Assembly: GCA_040752025.1 (NCBI GenBank)
Contig: JBFMFR010000043.1
Coordinates: forward strand, 1-59,915
Reading direction: 5' to 3'
DNA: 59,915 bases
From: JBFMFR01 sp040752025
Lineage (GTDB): Bacteria; Chloroflexota; Anaerolineae; Anaerolineales; UBA4823
The stretch's first letter is position 1, and every line of letters begins with the position of its first letter. The translations under genes were made by a program, and so were the position numbers. Below the pieces are notes generated by a model, which was given only the letters and a program-made list of their open reading frames with translations, was not told the DNA's origin and did not search any database. Shown one piece after another: positions 51,015 through 59,714 of this stretch.

Positions 51015-52394
51015 TCAACCGACTTGCGTCAGGTCCACGTAGCGCGTCGCCGCGTTTTCGAACTTGGCCACCTGGCTGCGGAAGACCATTTCCACCGTCC
51101 CCACCGGGCCGTTGCGGTGCTTAGAGACTTTGATCTGGGCCAGGTTCTGCTTCAGGGTATCTTTATCGTACAGTTCCGGACGGTGGATGAACATGACGAT
51201 ATCGGCGTCTTGCTCCAGGCTGCCGGACTCACGCAGGTCCGAAAGCTGCGGCTCTTTATCGGCGCGCTGCTCGATGGCGCGCGAGAGCTGAGCAGCAGCC
51301 AGCACGGGCACATTCAGTTCACGCGCCAGCACTTTCAGGTTACGCGAGATGTACGAGACCTCCTGGACGCGGTTCTCGGAGCGCGACCCGCTGCTCATCA
51401 ACTGTAGGTAGTCCAGAACCACCAGGTCCAGGCCAAACTCCATGTGCAGCCGCCGGCACTTGGTGCGCAACTGCAGCGGCGTCAGCGCCGGGGTGTCGTC
51501 CAGGTAGATATGCGTGGCGCTGAGCGCCTCGATGGCATGGGCAAACAGGGGCCATTCTTCTTCCTCCAGCTTACCCATGCGCAGGCGCTGCGAGTCGATC
51601 CCGGTTTCCTGCGAGATCATGCGCTGCACCAGTTGTTCGTTAGACATCTCCAGCGAGAAAATCGCCACGTGCTTCTTATATTTCTGGGCGGCGTTCTTGG
51701 CCGCCGAGAGCATAAAAGCGGTCTTGCCCGAGCCGGGCCGCCCGGCGACGATCAGCAAATCGGAGGGCTGCAAACCGCCCAGCAGGCGGTCCAGGTCGAT
51801 AAAGCCGGTCGGTACGCCGTAGGTCTCCATATCCCGGCCGGCCATCTGACCGACGCGCTCGTAGTAATCACTCAGCACCTGCTGGATAGATTGCAAGTCG
51901 CGCGTCGTGCGCCGCTCGCTGACCCCAAAGACCACCTTCTCGGCATCGTCCATCACCGTTTCGATGGCAGCCTCTTCCTGGTAAGCCAGCTTGGCGATCT
52001 CGTTCGCCGCGTTGAGCATGCGGCGGCGGATAGCCGTCGCCTCGATAATCCGCCCATAGGCAGTGGCGTGCAGTGAAGTGGGCACATTGTTGATCAGCGC
52101 CGACAGGTACGCCGGGCCGCCCACTTCGGCCAATTGCCCAAGCTGGTCCAGCTCCTCGGAGACAGTGATCACGTCCACGGGGACGCGCCGTTCGTGCAAG
52201 CGATTGAACGTCTCCCAAACCCAGCGGTGGCGGTGGATGTAAAAATCCTCCGCCTTCAAGAATTGGGCGACGTCATAATAAGCCTCTGGGTTGATCAATA
52301 CCGAACCCAGCAAAGCTTCTTCAGCTTCGCGGCTGTGCGGCACGACCTGCGGGCCGGGTGAAGTGCTTGTGTCAGGGGGTGAATAAGCGTCCAT
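51015..52394 (-). CDS. dnaB: Replicative DNA helicase DnaB
   Basis: The 459-residue helicase has the N-terminal DnaB domain (about 20-120; HSREAEEALLGSVLINPEAYYDVAQFL), the linker helix, and the RecA-like motor: Walker A VAGRPGSGKTAF, DLVVLDYLQLMS, ISRNLKVLARELNVPVLAAAQLSRAIEQR, and RESGSLEQDADIVMFIHRP with the arginine finger region. The start at 52394 was preferred to a longer frame because the extra residues are outside family length. It unwinds the chromosome ahead of the fork. Confidence 0.93.
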   Translation of the reverse strand: MDAYSPPDTSTSPGPQVVPHSREAEEALLGSVLINPEAYYDVAQFLKAEDFYIHRHRWVWETFNRLHERRVPVDVITVSEELDQLGQLAEVGGPAYLSALINNVPTSLHATAYGRIIEATAIRRRMLNAANEIAKLAYQEEAAIETVMDDAEKVVFGVSERRTTRDLQSIQQVLSDYYERVGQMAGRDMETYGVPTGFIDLDRLLGGLQPSDLLIVAGRPGSGKTAFMLSAAKNAAQKYKKHVAIFSLEMSNEQLVQRMISQETGIDSQRLRMGKLEEEEWPLFAHAIEALSATHIYLDDTPALTPLQLRTKCRRLHMEFGLDLVVLDYLQLMSSGSRSENRVQEVSYISRNLKVLARELNVPVLAAAQLSRAIEQRADKEPQLSDLRESGSLEQDADIVMFIHRPELYDKDTLKQNLAQIKVSKHRNGPVGTVEMVFRSQVAKFENAATRYVDLTQVG

Positions 52395-52410
52395 GCAGTG
52401 CAGATGAAAA

Positions 52411-52447
52411 ACCGGGGATACCGGACCAGCGGACGGCATTCCCCGGT
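52411..52447. repeat. Inverted repeat between the BFN gene and dnaB
   Basis: ACCGGGGA (52411-52418) and TCCCCGGT (52440-52447) are perfect complements 21 bp apart in the short gap before dnaB. It may be a mRNA stem affecting dnaB start or a weak terminator. No T-run follows. Confidence 0.4.
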
Positions 52448-52466
52448 AAACTAAACAACTACCAGG

Positions 52467-53036
52467 TTATTTGTCTTTCTCCTGGTCATCTTCATCTTCC
52501 TCGTCCAGCTTGCCCAGGTCCAGGTTGTCCAGGAAGTCCTGAAAGATCGACAGGCGCTCATCCGCCTCGCCCGCTTCGGACGGCGGCGCTTGCGGCGGCT
52601 GTTCTTCGGCCCGGTCCTGGATGTCCTCCTCCGGGATGATGCCAGCCGCGTCCATCACCGCCCGCGCTACCAGGATAGGCACGTGGGTGCGCACGGCGAT
52701 CGCCAGGGCGTCCGAAGGCCGGGCGTCGATGTTGAGCAGTTGCCCGTTGACCTCTGCCACGATGTTGCCAAAGAATGTGTCGTCGCGCAGCGCCACCACT
52801 TCCACCCGCAGAATGCGGGCGTTCAACTGCCCGAAGACATTCTTGAGCAAGTCGTGCGTCAGAGGACGGGCCACTTCGACTTCTTGCAGTGCAATTGTGA
52901 TCGATTCAGCTTCGTAAACACCGATCCAGATCGGCAGGTAGCGTTCAGCGTCTTTCTCGCGCAAGATCACGATCCTCTGCTGCGACATCAGGCTGACGCG
53001 GATACTATCGATCACCACTTCAATCATTTCGGACAT
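52467..53036 (-). CDS. Bifunctional nuclease (BFN/DUF151) family protein
   Basis: The 189-residue protein starts at the ATG with a GGAGG 6 bp upstream; a longer frame is excluded by this site. MSEMIEVVIDSIRVSL, ILREKDAERYLPIWIGVYEAESI, RPLTHDLLKNVF and NIDARPSDALAIAVRTHVPILV form the BFN core (about 3-130). An acidic disordered tail of about 55 residues follows. Family members have been reported to act as DNase/RNase in plants, and bacterial roles are unclear. It precedes dnaB by about 70 bp. Confidence 0.87.
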   Translation of the reverse strand: MSEMIEVVIDSIRVSLMSQQRIVILREKDAERYLPIWIGVYEAESITIALQEVEVARPLTHDLLKNVFGQLNARILRVEVVALRDDTFFGNIVAEVNGQLLNIDARPSDALAIAVRTHVPILVARAVMDAAGIIPEEDIQDRAEEQPPQAPPSEAGEADERLSIFQDFLDNLDLGKLDEEDEDDQEKDK

Positions 53037-53222
53037 ACCAGGCCTCCGCTTTTGACTGTAACCCAGGCTTCCTGGCGCATCACCCAGCCAGGCTCCCGCA
53101 CCAGGAACCGGTGGATGTATTCTAACATGGGCAGGGCTGAGATGCAACCGGATGTGTGCAATTCTCGCCAGTTTCTCATACGCCGGGCACATTAATGTTA
53201 AAGAAATTTACCCGCGTTTTAT

Positions 53223-53251
53223 TTGCCATTTTTTAAGATTGCGGTTATAAT
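53223..53251 (+). promoter_or_regulatory. Promoter of the atypical response regulator
   Basis: TTGCCA (53223-53228), a 17-bp spacer and TATAAT (53246-53251). A hairpin with arms GGAACC and GGTTCC (53286-53304) lies in the untranslated leader. Confidence 0.65.
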
Positions 53252-53330
53252 CCCACAAAGACCTCAACAGAGCGCAAGCGTTGGGGGAACCGACTTGGGG
53301 TTCCAGGTTGATTGGTTCAGGTAACTGGAG

Positions 53331-53987
53331 ATGAAAGCCAGAATTTTATGGGTTGAGGGCAAGCGGGCAGACAGCCCGTCTTTTATACCAGGCGTACGCA
53401 AGAAAGGTTACGTGATCGAAACCGTTGCAACGGGCAGCGAGGCGCTGGCCCGTCTTCCGGATTTCGATCCGGACCTGGTGGTAATCAACGCGGCCTCGAT
53501 GCGCTCCTCCGGGAAACGCATCTGCCGTTCGCTGCGCGAACTCTCCAACGGTGTGCCCATCCTGGTGATCTCCGACCACAACAAGCCCCTGGGGAGCGAA
53601 GCTTGCGCCAATATCGTGCTGGAAACCCCCTTCACCCCGCGCAAACTGATCAACCGCATCCTGCCGCTCTTGCCCGGGGATGGTGAAAACCTGCTGCACG
53701 TGGGCCCCATCCGCCTGGACTTGGAGCGTAAAAAGGTGCGCTGCCTGGGTCGTGAAACCACGCTCACTCCCCGCCAGGCCAACTTGCTCAAGCTTTTTTT
53801 GGAGCACCCCGGTGAGGCCCTGGAACGCGAGCAGCTTTTCCGCCAGGTGTGGAAGACCGAATACACCGACGATACCCGCACCCTGGATGTGCACATCAGT
53901 TGGCTGCGCCGGGCGCTGGAAGAAAACCCGCGCCGCCCGCGCTTCCTGAAGACCATCCGCGGCGTGGGCTATCGCCTGGACGTTTGA
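53331..53987 (+). CDS. OmpR-type response regulator with a non-phosphorylatable receiver
   Basis: The 218-residue protein has a receiver-like domain (about 1-115) and a clear OmpR/PhoB winged helix (about 120-218: LTPRQANLLKLFLEHPGEALEREQLFRQVW, TRTLDVHISWLRRAL, IRGVGYRLDV). In the receiver the acidic pair is replaced (WVEGKRAD), the phospho-acceptor Asp is Asn53 in VVINAASM, and the KP motif reads ETPF. It thus cannot work by Asp phosphorylation and likely responds to a ligand or a partner. No histidine kinase is adjacent. Target genes unknown. Confidence 0.88.
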   Translation: MKARILWVEGKRADSPSFIPGVRKKGYVIETVATGSEALARLPDFDPDLVVINAASMRSSGKRICRSLRELSNGVPILVISDHNKPLGSEACANIVLETPFTPRKLINRILPLLPGDGENLLHVGPIRLDLERKKVRCLGRETTLTPRQANLLKLFLEHPGEALEREQLFRQVWKTEYTDDTRTLDVHISWLRRALEENPRRPRFLKTIRGVGYRLDV

Positions 53988-54018
53988 CCGGCGCTAACCC
54001 CTACCCTGGCTGCAAGCC

Positions 54019-55941
54019 TTATCCTTCCCGAAACGTACGTAAAGTCTCCAGATAATACTCCGGCAGGCCGATGTCGTAGCGCCGGCCGTTGATCACCAGC
54101 CCCAGGAAGCCCTGCTCCTGGCGCAGGCGGTCCAGGGCAGAGGTAAGCTGGAACTCGCCGCGCTCGCGCACATTGTGGGCGATATGCTCCTCCAGGTAAT
54201 CGAACAGGCGCGCGTCCAGGATGTACTGCCCGAAAACTGTCAGGTATTCATCCTGCGGCAGACCGGCGACGCGCAGGTTGGTGCGGGCGTAGTCCAGCGT
54301 GGGTTTCTCGGCGAACTCGGTCAGGCTGAGCACCTGATCGCCCTCCACCCATACCCCGGTGACCGTGCCGAAGTTCGAAATGTCGCTTTCAGGCGTGCGG
54401 CGCAGGCCCAAAATATTGGCGCCGTGCAGTTGGTAAGCGTCCAGAAGCTGGCGGGTGCACGAGCGCTCCTCCCCGGAGCGATATAAATGATCGCCCAGCA
54501 TGAGCAGGAAAGGCTCATCGCCGATGGCTTCCCGGGCGCAGTAAACGGCGTGCCCGAAGCCCTCCTGGTTGGGCTGTACCACGAAGCTCACCCGCCGGCC
54601 CATGTCCAGGATGCGGCGCATGTAGCTCTGGAAGTGCTCCGGCAGCTTGTTGTAGTTTTCGATCGAGATCGGCGACTTGAAGAACGACCGGAAATCATCC
54701 AGGTCGTCCTCCTGGACGATGATGATCACCTGCTCCAGGCCGGCCTCCAGGGCTTCTTCGACGATCAACAGGATGGCCGGCTTGGCGATCCCATCCCGGT
54801 CGATCACCGGGAACAACTCCTTCTTGGTGGCCTTGGTGGCCGGGAACAGGCGCGTGCCAAAACCGGCTGCCGGGATGAGCGCCTTGCGCACCTTCAGGCC
54901 GGGGCGCAGCGTCATTTCCAGGGCGCTCAGGCCCAGGTCGCGCGCCAGGATCTGCATCACCGCCTGCTGGTCGGCCGGGCTGCGAGCGATGAACTGCGCC
55001 GTGCCATCGCCCTGCGAGCCAACCCCCTTACCGCCCCAGATGTGCGCCTTGAGCGGTTCGTATTCCAGGACGCGGTGCAAAGCCGGTGAGGTCAACTGCT
55101 CGGGGCAGGCCGGCGTGGCGTAGCGGTCGAAGAAAGTCTGCGCCTCCACCATCAAAGCCCCCAGCCGCTCGCCGTCAGCGTTTTTGAGCGCTTCGATGGC
55201 CTGCTCGACGATGCGCTTGTTGACCGGCCCGAGCAGATCCTGCACGCCGCGCTCCACCTCATTTTCAGCCATCGGGTAACAGCGGTTCAACCGGTTGAGG
55301 ATCTCCAGAGTATCCTTCTGCGCCTGCAAGTCCACGATGACGAAGTATAGCTCCTGGTTGACGCGCAGCTCGCTGGTCTCCAGCCGGTCGCCGTCGAAAG
55401 TCATCAGCACCGGGCGGTTGCCGAAGGCGCAGCCCTGGTCCATGCGCCCGCAGCGCGACGGCGTGGTAATCTCGCCCTGGTAGGCCAGTTCCATCTCCCC
55501 ACGCACGGTCAGTTTGAGGTCGTAAACCCGGTTGAAGGCCCGCGCCGCCAGCACGCAGATCGCCGCGCTCGACGAAAGCCCCTTCTTCACCGGCAAGTCG
55601 GTCCGGAAGTTGTGGATCACCAGCCCGCGCACGTGGTAGTTGGTCAGCGCCTGGTAAGCCACCCCGGCGATGTAGCTCCAGAAACTGCCGCTCTGGGCTT
55701 CTTGCAGCAGCGCGCCGGCCTCCATCGGAATTTCATACGGCCCGAGCGTCTGCCCGTCCGGGGTGATGGAAGACAGCACCAGGCAGGTGGGATGGGCCTC
55801 GACCTCGGCGTAGATGCCCTGGTCGGTGCCGCAGATCAAAGTGTAGCCTTTTTCGATCTCGGCGTTGATGCGCCGGTAGCCGCCGGCCCAGTCCGAGTGT
55901 TCGCCGAAGAGGCAGATGCGTCCGGGTACGAAAAGTTTCAT
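54019..55941 (-). CDS. Bifunctional GHMP sugar kinase / GalU-like nucleotidyltransferase
   Basis: The 640-residue protein is a fusion. Residues 1-348 form a GHMP kinase like galactokinase or glucuronokinase: PGRICLFGEHSDWAGGY at the start, ATP loop GLSSSAA (121-127) and SRCGRMDQGCAFG (162-174). Residues 350-640 are a sugar-1-phosphate nucleotidyltransferase: AAGFGTRLFPATKATKKE (358-375), FLLMLGDHLY with the metal Asp, and ISNFGTVTG. Together they would turn a free sugar into sugar-1-phosphate and then an NDP-sugar, as in bacterial FKP. The second half is nearest to GalU, so UDP-sugar is likely; the sugar is unknown. Confidence 0.87.
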   Translation of the reverse strand: MKLFVPGRICLFGEHSDWAGGYRRINAEIEKGYTLICGTDQGIYAEVEAHPTCLVLSSITPDGQTLGPYEIPMEAGALLQEAQSGSFWSYIAGVAYQALTNYHVRGLVIHNFRTDLPVKKGLSSSAAICVLAARAFNRVYDLKLTVRGEMELAYQGEITTPSRCGRMDQGCAFGNRPVLMTFDGDRLETSELRVNQELYFVIVDLQAQKDTLEILNRLNRCYPMAENEVERGVQDLLGPVNKRIVEQAIEALKNADGERLGALMVEAQTFFDRYATPACPEQLTSPALHRVLEYEPLKAHIWGGKGVGSQGDGTAQFIARSPADQQAVMQILARDLGLSALEMTLRPGLKVRKALIPAAGFGTRLFPATKATKKELFPVIDRDGIAKPAILLIVEEALEAGLEQVIIIVQEDDLDDFRSFFKSPISIENYNKLPEHFQSYMRRILDMGRRVSFVVQPNQEGFGHAVYCAREAIGDEPFLLMLGDHLYRSGEERSCTRQLLDAYQLHGANILGLRRTPESDISNFGTVTGVWVEGDQVLSLTEFAEKPTLDYARTNLRVAGLPQDEYLTVFGQYILDARLFDYLEEHIAHNVRERGEFQLTSALDRLRQEQGFLGLVINGRRYDIGLPEYYLETLRTFREG

Positions 55942-56078
55942 GGTCTGGTTCCTGTTCTTGGGGGATGGCGTTACACGCTCACCGGGTGAATATACCCCAA
56001 GAAGCGCGACAAGTCAAATGAAAATGCGCTCGATTGAGTATAATCAAGTTAACGGACGAGGATACCCGAGGTGAACCC

Positions 56079-58007
56079 ATGAGCGATGCCCCCCTGCCCC
56101 TGCACAGTCTGGTGCTGTACAAAAAACGCCCGGCGCGCCTGGCGCAGGCTGAAGCGCGCCAGCAGGGCGAGCGCCTGGAGATCGAGCTGGAGGACGGCAA
56201 CCGCGCCCGCGTGCGCCCCAAAGACCTGGCCCTGCTGCACCCCGGCCCGCTGCACAGCCTGGGCGAGCTGCACCCGCTGCAAGGCGAGGTGCACCTGGCC
56301 TGGGAGATGCTCAGCGAAGCGCCCGGCGAGAGCCACAGCCTGCAGGAGCTGGCCGAGCTGGCCTACGGCGAGTTCACCCCGGCCTCGGCCTGGGCCGCCT
56401 GGGGCGTGGTACAGGACGGCCTGTACTTCCACGGCGAGCCCGGGGATTTGCACGCCCACAGCCCAGAAGAAGTCGCCCGCCAGCAGGCCGCCCGCCAGGC
56501 GCGCCTGGCAGAGGCGCAGACCTGGGCGGCCTTCATCCAGCGCCTGCAAGCCGGGCGGACCCTGCCTGAAGAAGACCGGCGCTACCTGCGCGAGCTGGAA
56601 GACCTGGCCTGCGGGCGGCGCGCCGACAGCCGCATCCTGCGCGAGCTGGGGCGCGCCGAGCGGGCCGAGAACGCCCACGCCCTGCTGCTCGAGCTGGGCC
56701 ACTGGGGGCCGGCAGTCGTCCCCTACCCCCAGCGCCTGGGGCTGCCCACCCACCCGCCCGAGGCGCTTTTGCCTGAACTGCCCAACGAGCCGCGCCTGGA
56801 CCTGACTCACCTGGCGGCCTTCGCCATCGATGACCGCGATAACCAGGACCCCGACGACGCCTTGAGCCTGGTGGACTGCCATTTCGACCCGGACGGGCGG
56901 CTCAGCGGCGGGCGCCTGTGGGTGCACATCGCCGACGCCGCCGCCCTGGCGCCGCCCGGCAGCCCGGCGGACCTGGAGGGGCGCGCCCGCGGCGCCACGC
57001 TCTACCTGCCGGACGGGGCCGTGCCCATGCTGCCACCTGCGGCAATCTCGCTCCTGGGGCTGGGCCTGCAAGAGATCTCCCCGGCGCTGTCCTTCGGCCT
57101 GGCGCTGGACGCCGCCGGCGAAATTACCGAGTTGGATGTCCAGCCCAGTTGGGTGCGCGTCCAGCGCCTGAGCTACGAGGAAGCCGAAGAACGCCTGGAT
57201 GAACCGCCCCTGCGTCCGTTGTACGCCCTGGCCCAGGCTTACCAGGCCCGCCGCCTGGCGGCCGGGGCGCTGGCCCTCGACCTGCCCGAGGCTATCCTGC
57301 GCGTGGTCGACGGGCAGGTGAGCATCCGCCCGCTGCTGCGCCTGCGCAGCCGCGAACTGGTGCGCGAGGCCATGCTGATGGCCGGCGAGGCGGCGGCGCG
57401 CTACGCCAGCCAGCGCCGCCTGCCCTTCCCCTTCGCCACCCAGGAGGCCTCCGCTGCTCCGCCGCCGCCCCTCCCGGCCTGGCCTCTGGAAGACCAGTCC
57501 GCCGAGCGCTGCCCCGAAGACCTGGCGGGCAGCTTCGCCCTGCGGCGCACGCTCAAGCGCGGCCAGGTCAGCAGCCACCCGGCCCCCCACGCCGGGTTGG
57601 GCCTGCCCGCTTACAGCCGCGCCACCAGCCCGCTGCGCCGCTACCTGGACCTGGTGGCCCACCAGCAACTGCGCGCCAGCCTGAGCGGAGAGACACCATT
57701 GAACGAAAGCGAGATGCTGGAACGCCTGGGCAGCTCCGAAGCCATCACCGGGGTCGTGGCCCAGGCCGAAAGCCTCTCCCGCCGCCACTGGACGCTGGTC
57801 TACTTCTTGCAGAACCCGGGCTGGCGCGGCCAGGGTGTGCTGGTCGAGAAGAGCGGCCTGAGCGGGCGCGCCATCCTGCCCGAACTGGCCTTCGAGACCC
57901 AGGTGCACCTGCGCCGCGACCTGCCGCTCAACAGCCTGCTGTCCCTGCGCGTGCAGAGCGTCAACCTGGCCGAATTGGAGGCGCATTTCGCCGAGGTGGC
58001 CGGTTGA
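56079..58007 (+). CDS. RNase II/R-family 3'-5' exoribonuclease
   Basis: The 642-residue protein starts at the ATG with GAGG 6 bp upstream. The RNB catalytic domain (about 255-560) begins LTHLAAFAIDDRDNQDPDDALSL, whose Asp residues bind the two Mg2+ ions. GLPAYSRATSPLRRYLDLVAHQQLRA, with the conserved Arg needed for cleavage, lies near residue 515. The N-terminal 240 residues form a divergent RNA-binding part and the end an S1-like barrel. A TATAAT at 56039-56044 may be its -10. Processes or degrades RNA in the cytoplasm. Confidence 0.9.
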   Translation: MSDAPLPLHSLVLYKKRPARLAQAEARQQGERLEIELEDGNRARVRPKDLALLHPGPLHSLGELHPLQGEVHLAWEMLSEAPGESHSLQELAELAYGEFTPASAWAAWGVVQDGLYFHGEPGDLHAHSPEEVARQQAARQARLAEAQTWAAFIQRLQAGRTLPEEDRRYLRELEDLACGRRADSRILRELGRAERAENAHALLLELGHWGPAVVPYPQRLGLPTHPPEALLPELPNEPRLDLTHLAAFAIDDRDNQDPDDALSLVDCHFDPDGRLSGGRLWVHIADAAALAPPGSPADLEGRARGATLYLPDGAVPMLPPAAISLLGLGLQEISPALSFGLALDAAGEITELDVQPSWVRVQRLSYEEAEERLDEPPLRPLYALAQAYQARRLAAGALALDLPEAILRVVDGQVSIRPLLRLRSRELVREAMLMAGEAAARYASQRRLPFPFATQEASAAPPPPLPAWPLEDQSAERCPEDLAGSFALRRTLKRGQVSSHPAPHAGLGLPAYSRATSPLRRYLDLVAHQQLRASLSGETPLNESEMLERLGSSEAITGVVAQAESLSRRHWTLVYFLQNPGWRGQGVLVEKSGLSGRAILPELAFETQVHLRRDLPLNSLLSLRVQSVNLAELEAHFAEVAG

Positions 58008-58019
58008 AAGAACAGCAGC

Positions 58020-58253
58020 CTACATTTCCGAAACAACGAACACAGGCACTTCGGTCACACGTTTGAGTTCAATATCGTTGGTCAGGAAGGCATCACAGCC
58101 CGATTGGATTGCGACTGCAACCTGAAAAGCATCCGACAGCGTCAAGTTGTAGCGCGCTCGCAGTTCGGCTGCCTTTCCAGCGACAAGTTCTCCAATTGGG
58201 CAGAAAGTGACACTCTGGTTATCTACCAATAGATCGATGAATCGCTGTGCCAC
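58020..58253 (-). pseudogene. C-terminal remnant of a VapC-like PIN toxin
   Basis: The 77 residues match the last half of a PIN protein: LSDAFQVAVAIQSGCDAFLTNDIELKRV carries the usual third and fourth acidic positions. The N-terminal half with the first Asp and Glu is gone; upstream a stop interrupts the frame and no antitoxin gene is present. A GTG could start it, but the product would lack the complete active site. Confidence 0.7.
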
Positions 58254-58362
58254 TTCGGGTTGGCCCCATCTTCTTCCAGTTTACCCATCACAGCGGAGGC
58301 GGGTCACTTTTTCACACAGGGGCGGAGCAGCACAAGCAACTAAAGTAGCCGTTGTTGGGCCG

Positions 58363-59433
58363 CTACCTTATCACCACCAACCCAACTATGAAGCTCGTTG
58401 CATTGATAAGTGCACCTAATAGGATTGCTTGTTTGAACGTAATTTCTTTTCTCATAAGAATAGCTACAAATATACTTTCAAATGTTACTGCAAATATTTC
58501 CGCTAACAGGATTATGACACTGGTAGGAAGACCGGTCACGTTTACTCTGTAATTTGCATATCCGGATAAAATTGCACCACAAAAACCACATACCCCAATA
58601 ACCAGGATGGATAAGGTCAGATAGATTATGTTTTTTCTTGTTTGAGGCTTTTTGACCGATATTCCAATGGCAATTACTGTAAACAAGCTGACGATGACAC
58701 TTACGATCCTTCCAAGGCCCTGCATGTAATCATACTGAAATTGCCCCCAGGATGGAATTACCAACCAGGCTACCGGATAAGAAAGAATATTTGCTAGAAA
58801 TACAACCCCCAATACTTTGATTATTACTGTTTTCGTTTTTATTCTCCAAAGCCAGAGCATCATTACGGTTACGAATAACTCGATAACCGTGCTAATAAGA
58901 AACGAGAGGAAAAAGTTTTTGTAGGCGTTATAGGGAAATCGAGAATCGGTGTCTTGTTCAATAGCAAGATTTCCATTCTCAATGATCAATTTCCATTTCT
59001 CAGTACAGGAATAACATAACGGAAAAGAAACGGATATACTCTTTGAAGTTTGTCCCGCCACCTGAGCAATCACTTGCATAAATAGGGGCAAATTATCAGA
59101 CTCTGGATCATCATAGACAAATAGACATCGATTACCTGCACATTCCAGCGACCATTCATCAGAAAGGAGAGCCGGAATCGTCAGGCAACCCGGTGCATTA
59201 CAATTTCCGAAGCCTTTGAGTAAAACAGGAGATGAGCACTCCCGATCAGAACAGCCAAGCAGTTGAATACCTTCAACGTTCGGGATAGAATCATCTCTAA
59301 AAACAAATCTCAGCCATATTTCAGTTGGCTTAGGCATTGCATTCGCCCAAGCATCATTTGTTGGAAGTAGGAAAATGGCAATCAGAAGGATCAAGCCAAA
59401 AGATTGAGGGATGCGTTTTTTCACACTCACCAT
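58363..59433 (-). CDS. Membrane protein with Cys-rich extracytoplasmic domain, unknown
   Basis: The 356-residue protein has a signal peptide (KKRIPQSFGLILLIAIFLL...AWA, cleavage near residue 31). An extracytoplasmic part (about 32-165) follows with eight Cys in patterns CSDREC, CNAPGC, CAGNRC and CYSC. Five or six membrane helices (about 173-356) complete it. Base content is clearly more AT than the rest of the window, suggesting a transferred gene. Paired cysteines suggest disulfides or a metal/redox site outside. No known family. Two palindromes lie upstream. Confidence 0.7.
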   Translation of the reverse strand: MVSVKKRIPQSFGLILLIAIFLLPTNDAWANAMPKPTEIWLRFVFRDDSIPNVEGIQLLGCSDRECSSPVLLKGFGNCNAPGCLTIPALLSDEWSLECAGNRCLFVYDDPESDNLPLFMQVIAQVAGQTSKSISVSFPLCYSCTEKWKLIIENGNLAIEQDTDSRFPYNAYKNFFLSFLISTVIELFVTVMMLWLWRIKTKTVIIKVLGVVFLANILSYPVAWLVIPSWGQFQYDYMQGLGRIVSVIVSLFTVIAIGISVKKPQTRKNIIYLTLSILVIGVCGFCGAILSGYANYRVNVTGLPTSVIILLAEIFAVTFESIFVAILMRKEITFKQAILLGALINATSFIVGLVVIR

Positions 59434-59477
59434 GATTTCATAACCATAATTTCAACTCTTGGCAACCCGACAATAGA

Positions 59478-59538
59478 TATACGGAAAATATCCGTATAGA
59501 TAGCCGTCTCGTGGTTATATGCAGAATTATCCTGCATA
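59478..59538. promoter_or_regulatory. Two palindromes upstream of the membrane-protein gene
   Basis: First: arms TATACGGA (59478-59485) and TCCGTATA (59491-59498). Second: arms TATGCAG (59518-59524) and CTGCATA (59532-59538). Both are perfect and lie in an AT-rich stretch 45-105 bp before the start at 59433. Candidate repressor sites. The rest of 59434-59714 holds no convincing gene. Confidence 0.45.
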
Positions 59539-59714
59539 ATCGAAATCTACTGATACTTATTATACGATCCTTTGATCTCTCATGCAAATCCTTGGAGCAT
59601 AAAACATGGAAAGCCGCCCCAAAAAACTCTTGAGTAAATGTCATCCCAAAGAGATGGGCGCCGGCGAAGTTCAGGCTTTTCTAACGCACCTGGCCTTAGA
59701 ACCTGTCTGAAAAG

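Noticed and set aside
56049..57986. Very long open frame antisense to the RNase II/R gene
   Set aside because: It mirrors a GC-rich coding region; the translation is Gln/Gly/Ala-rich with no domain, whereas the sense frame has the full RNB motif.
59438..59644. 68-codon frame between the membrane-protein gene and the IS end
   Set aside because: Overlaps both palindromes, has no ribosome site and no recognisable protein features.
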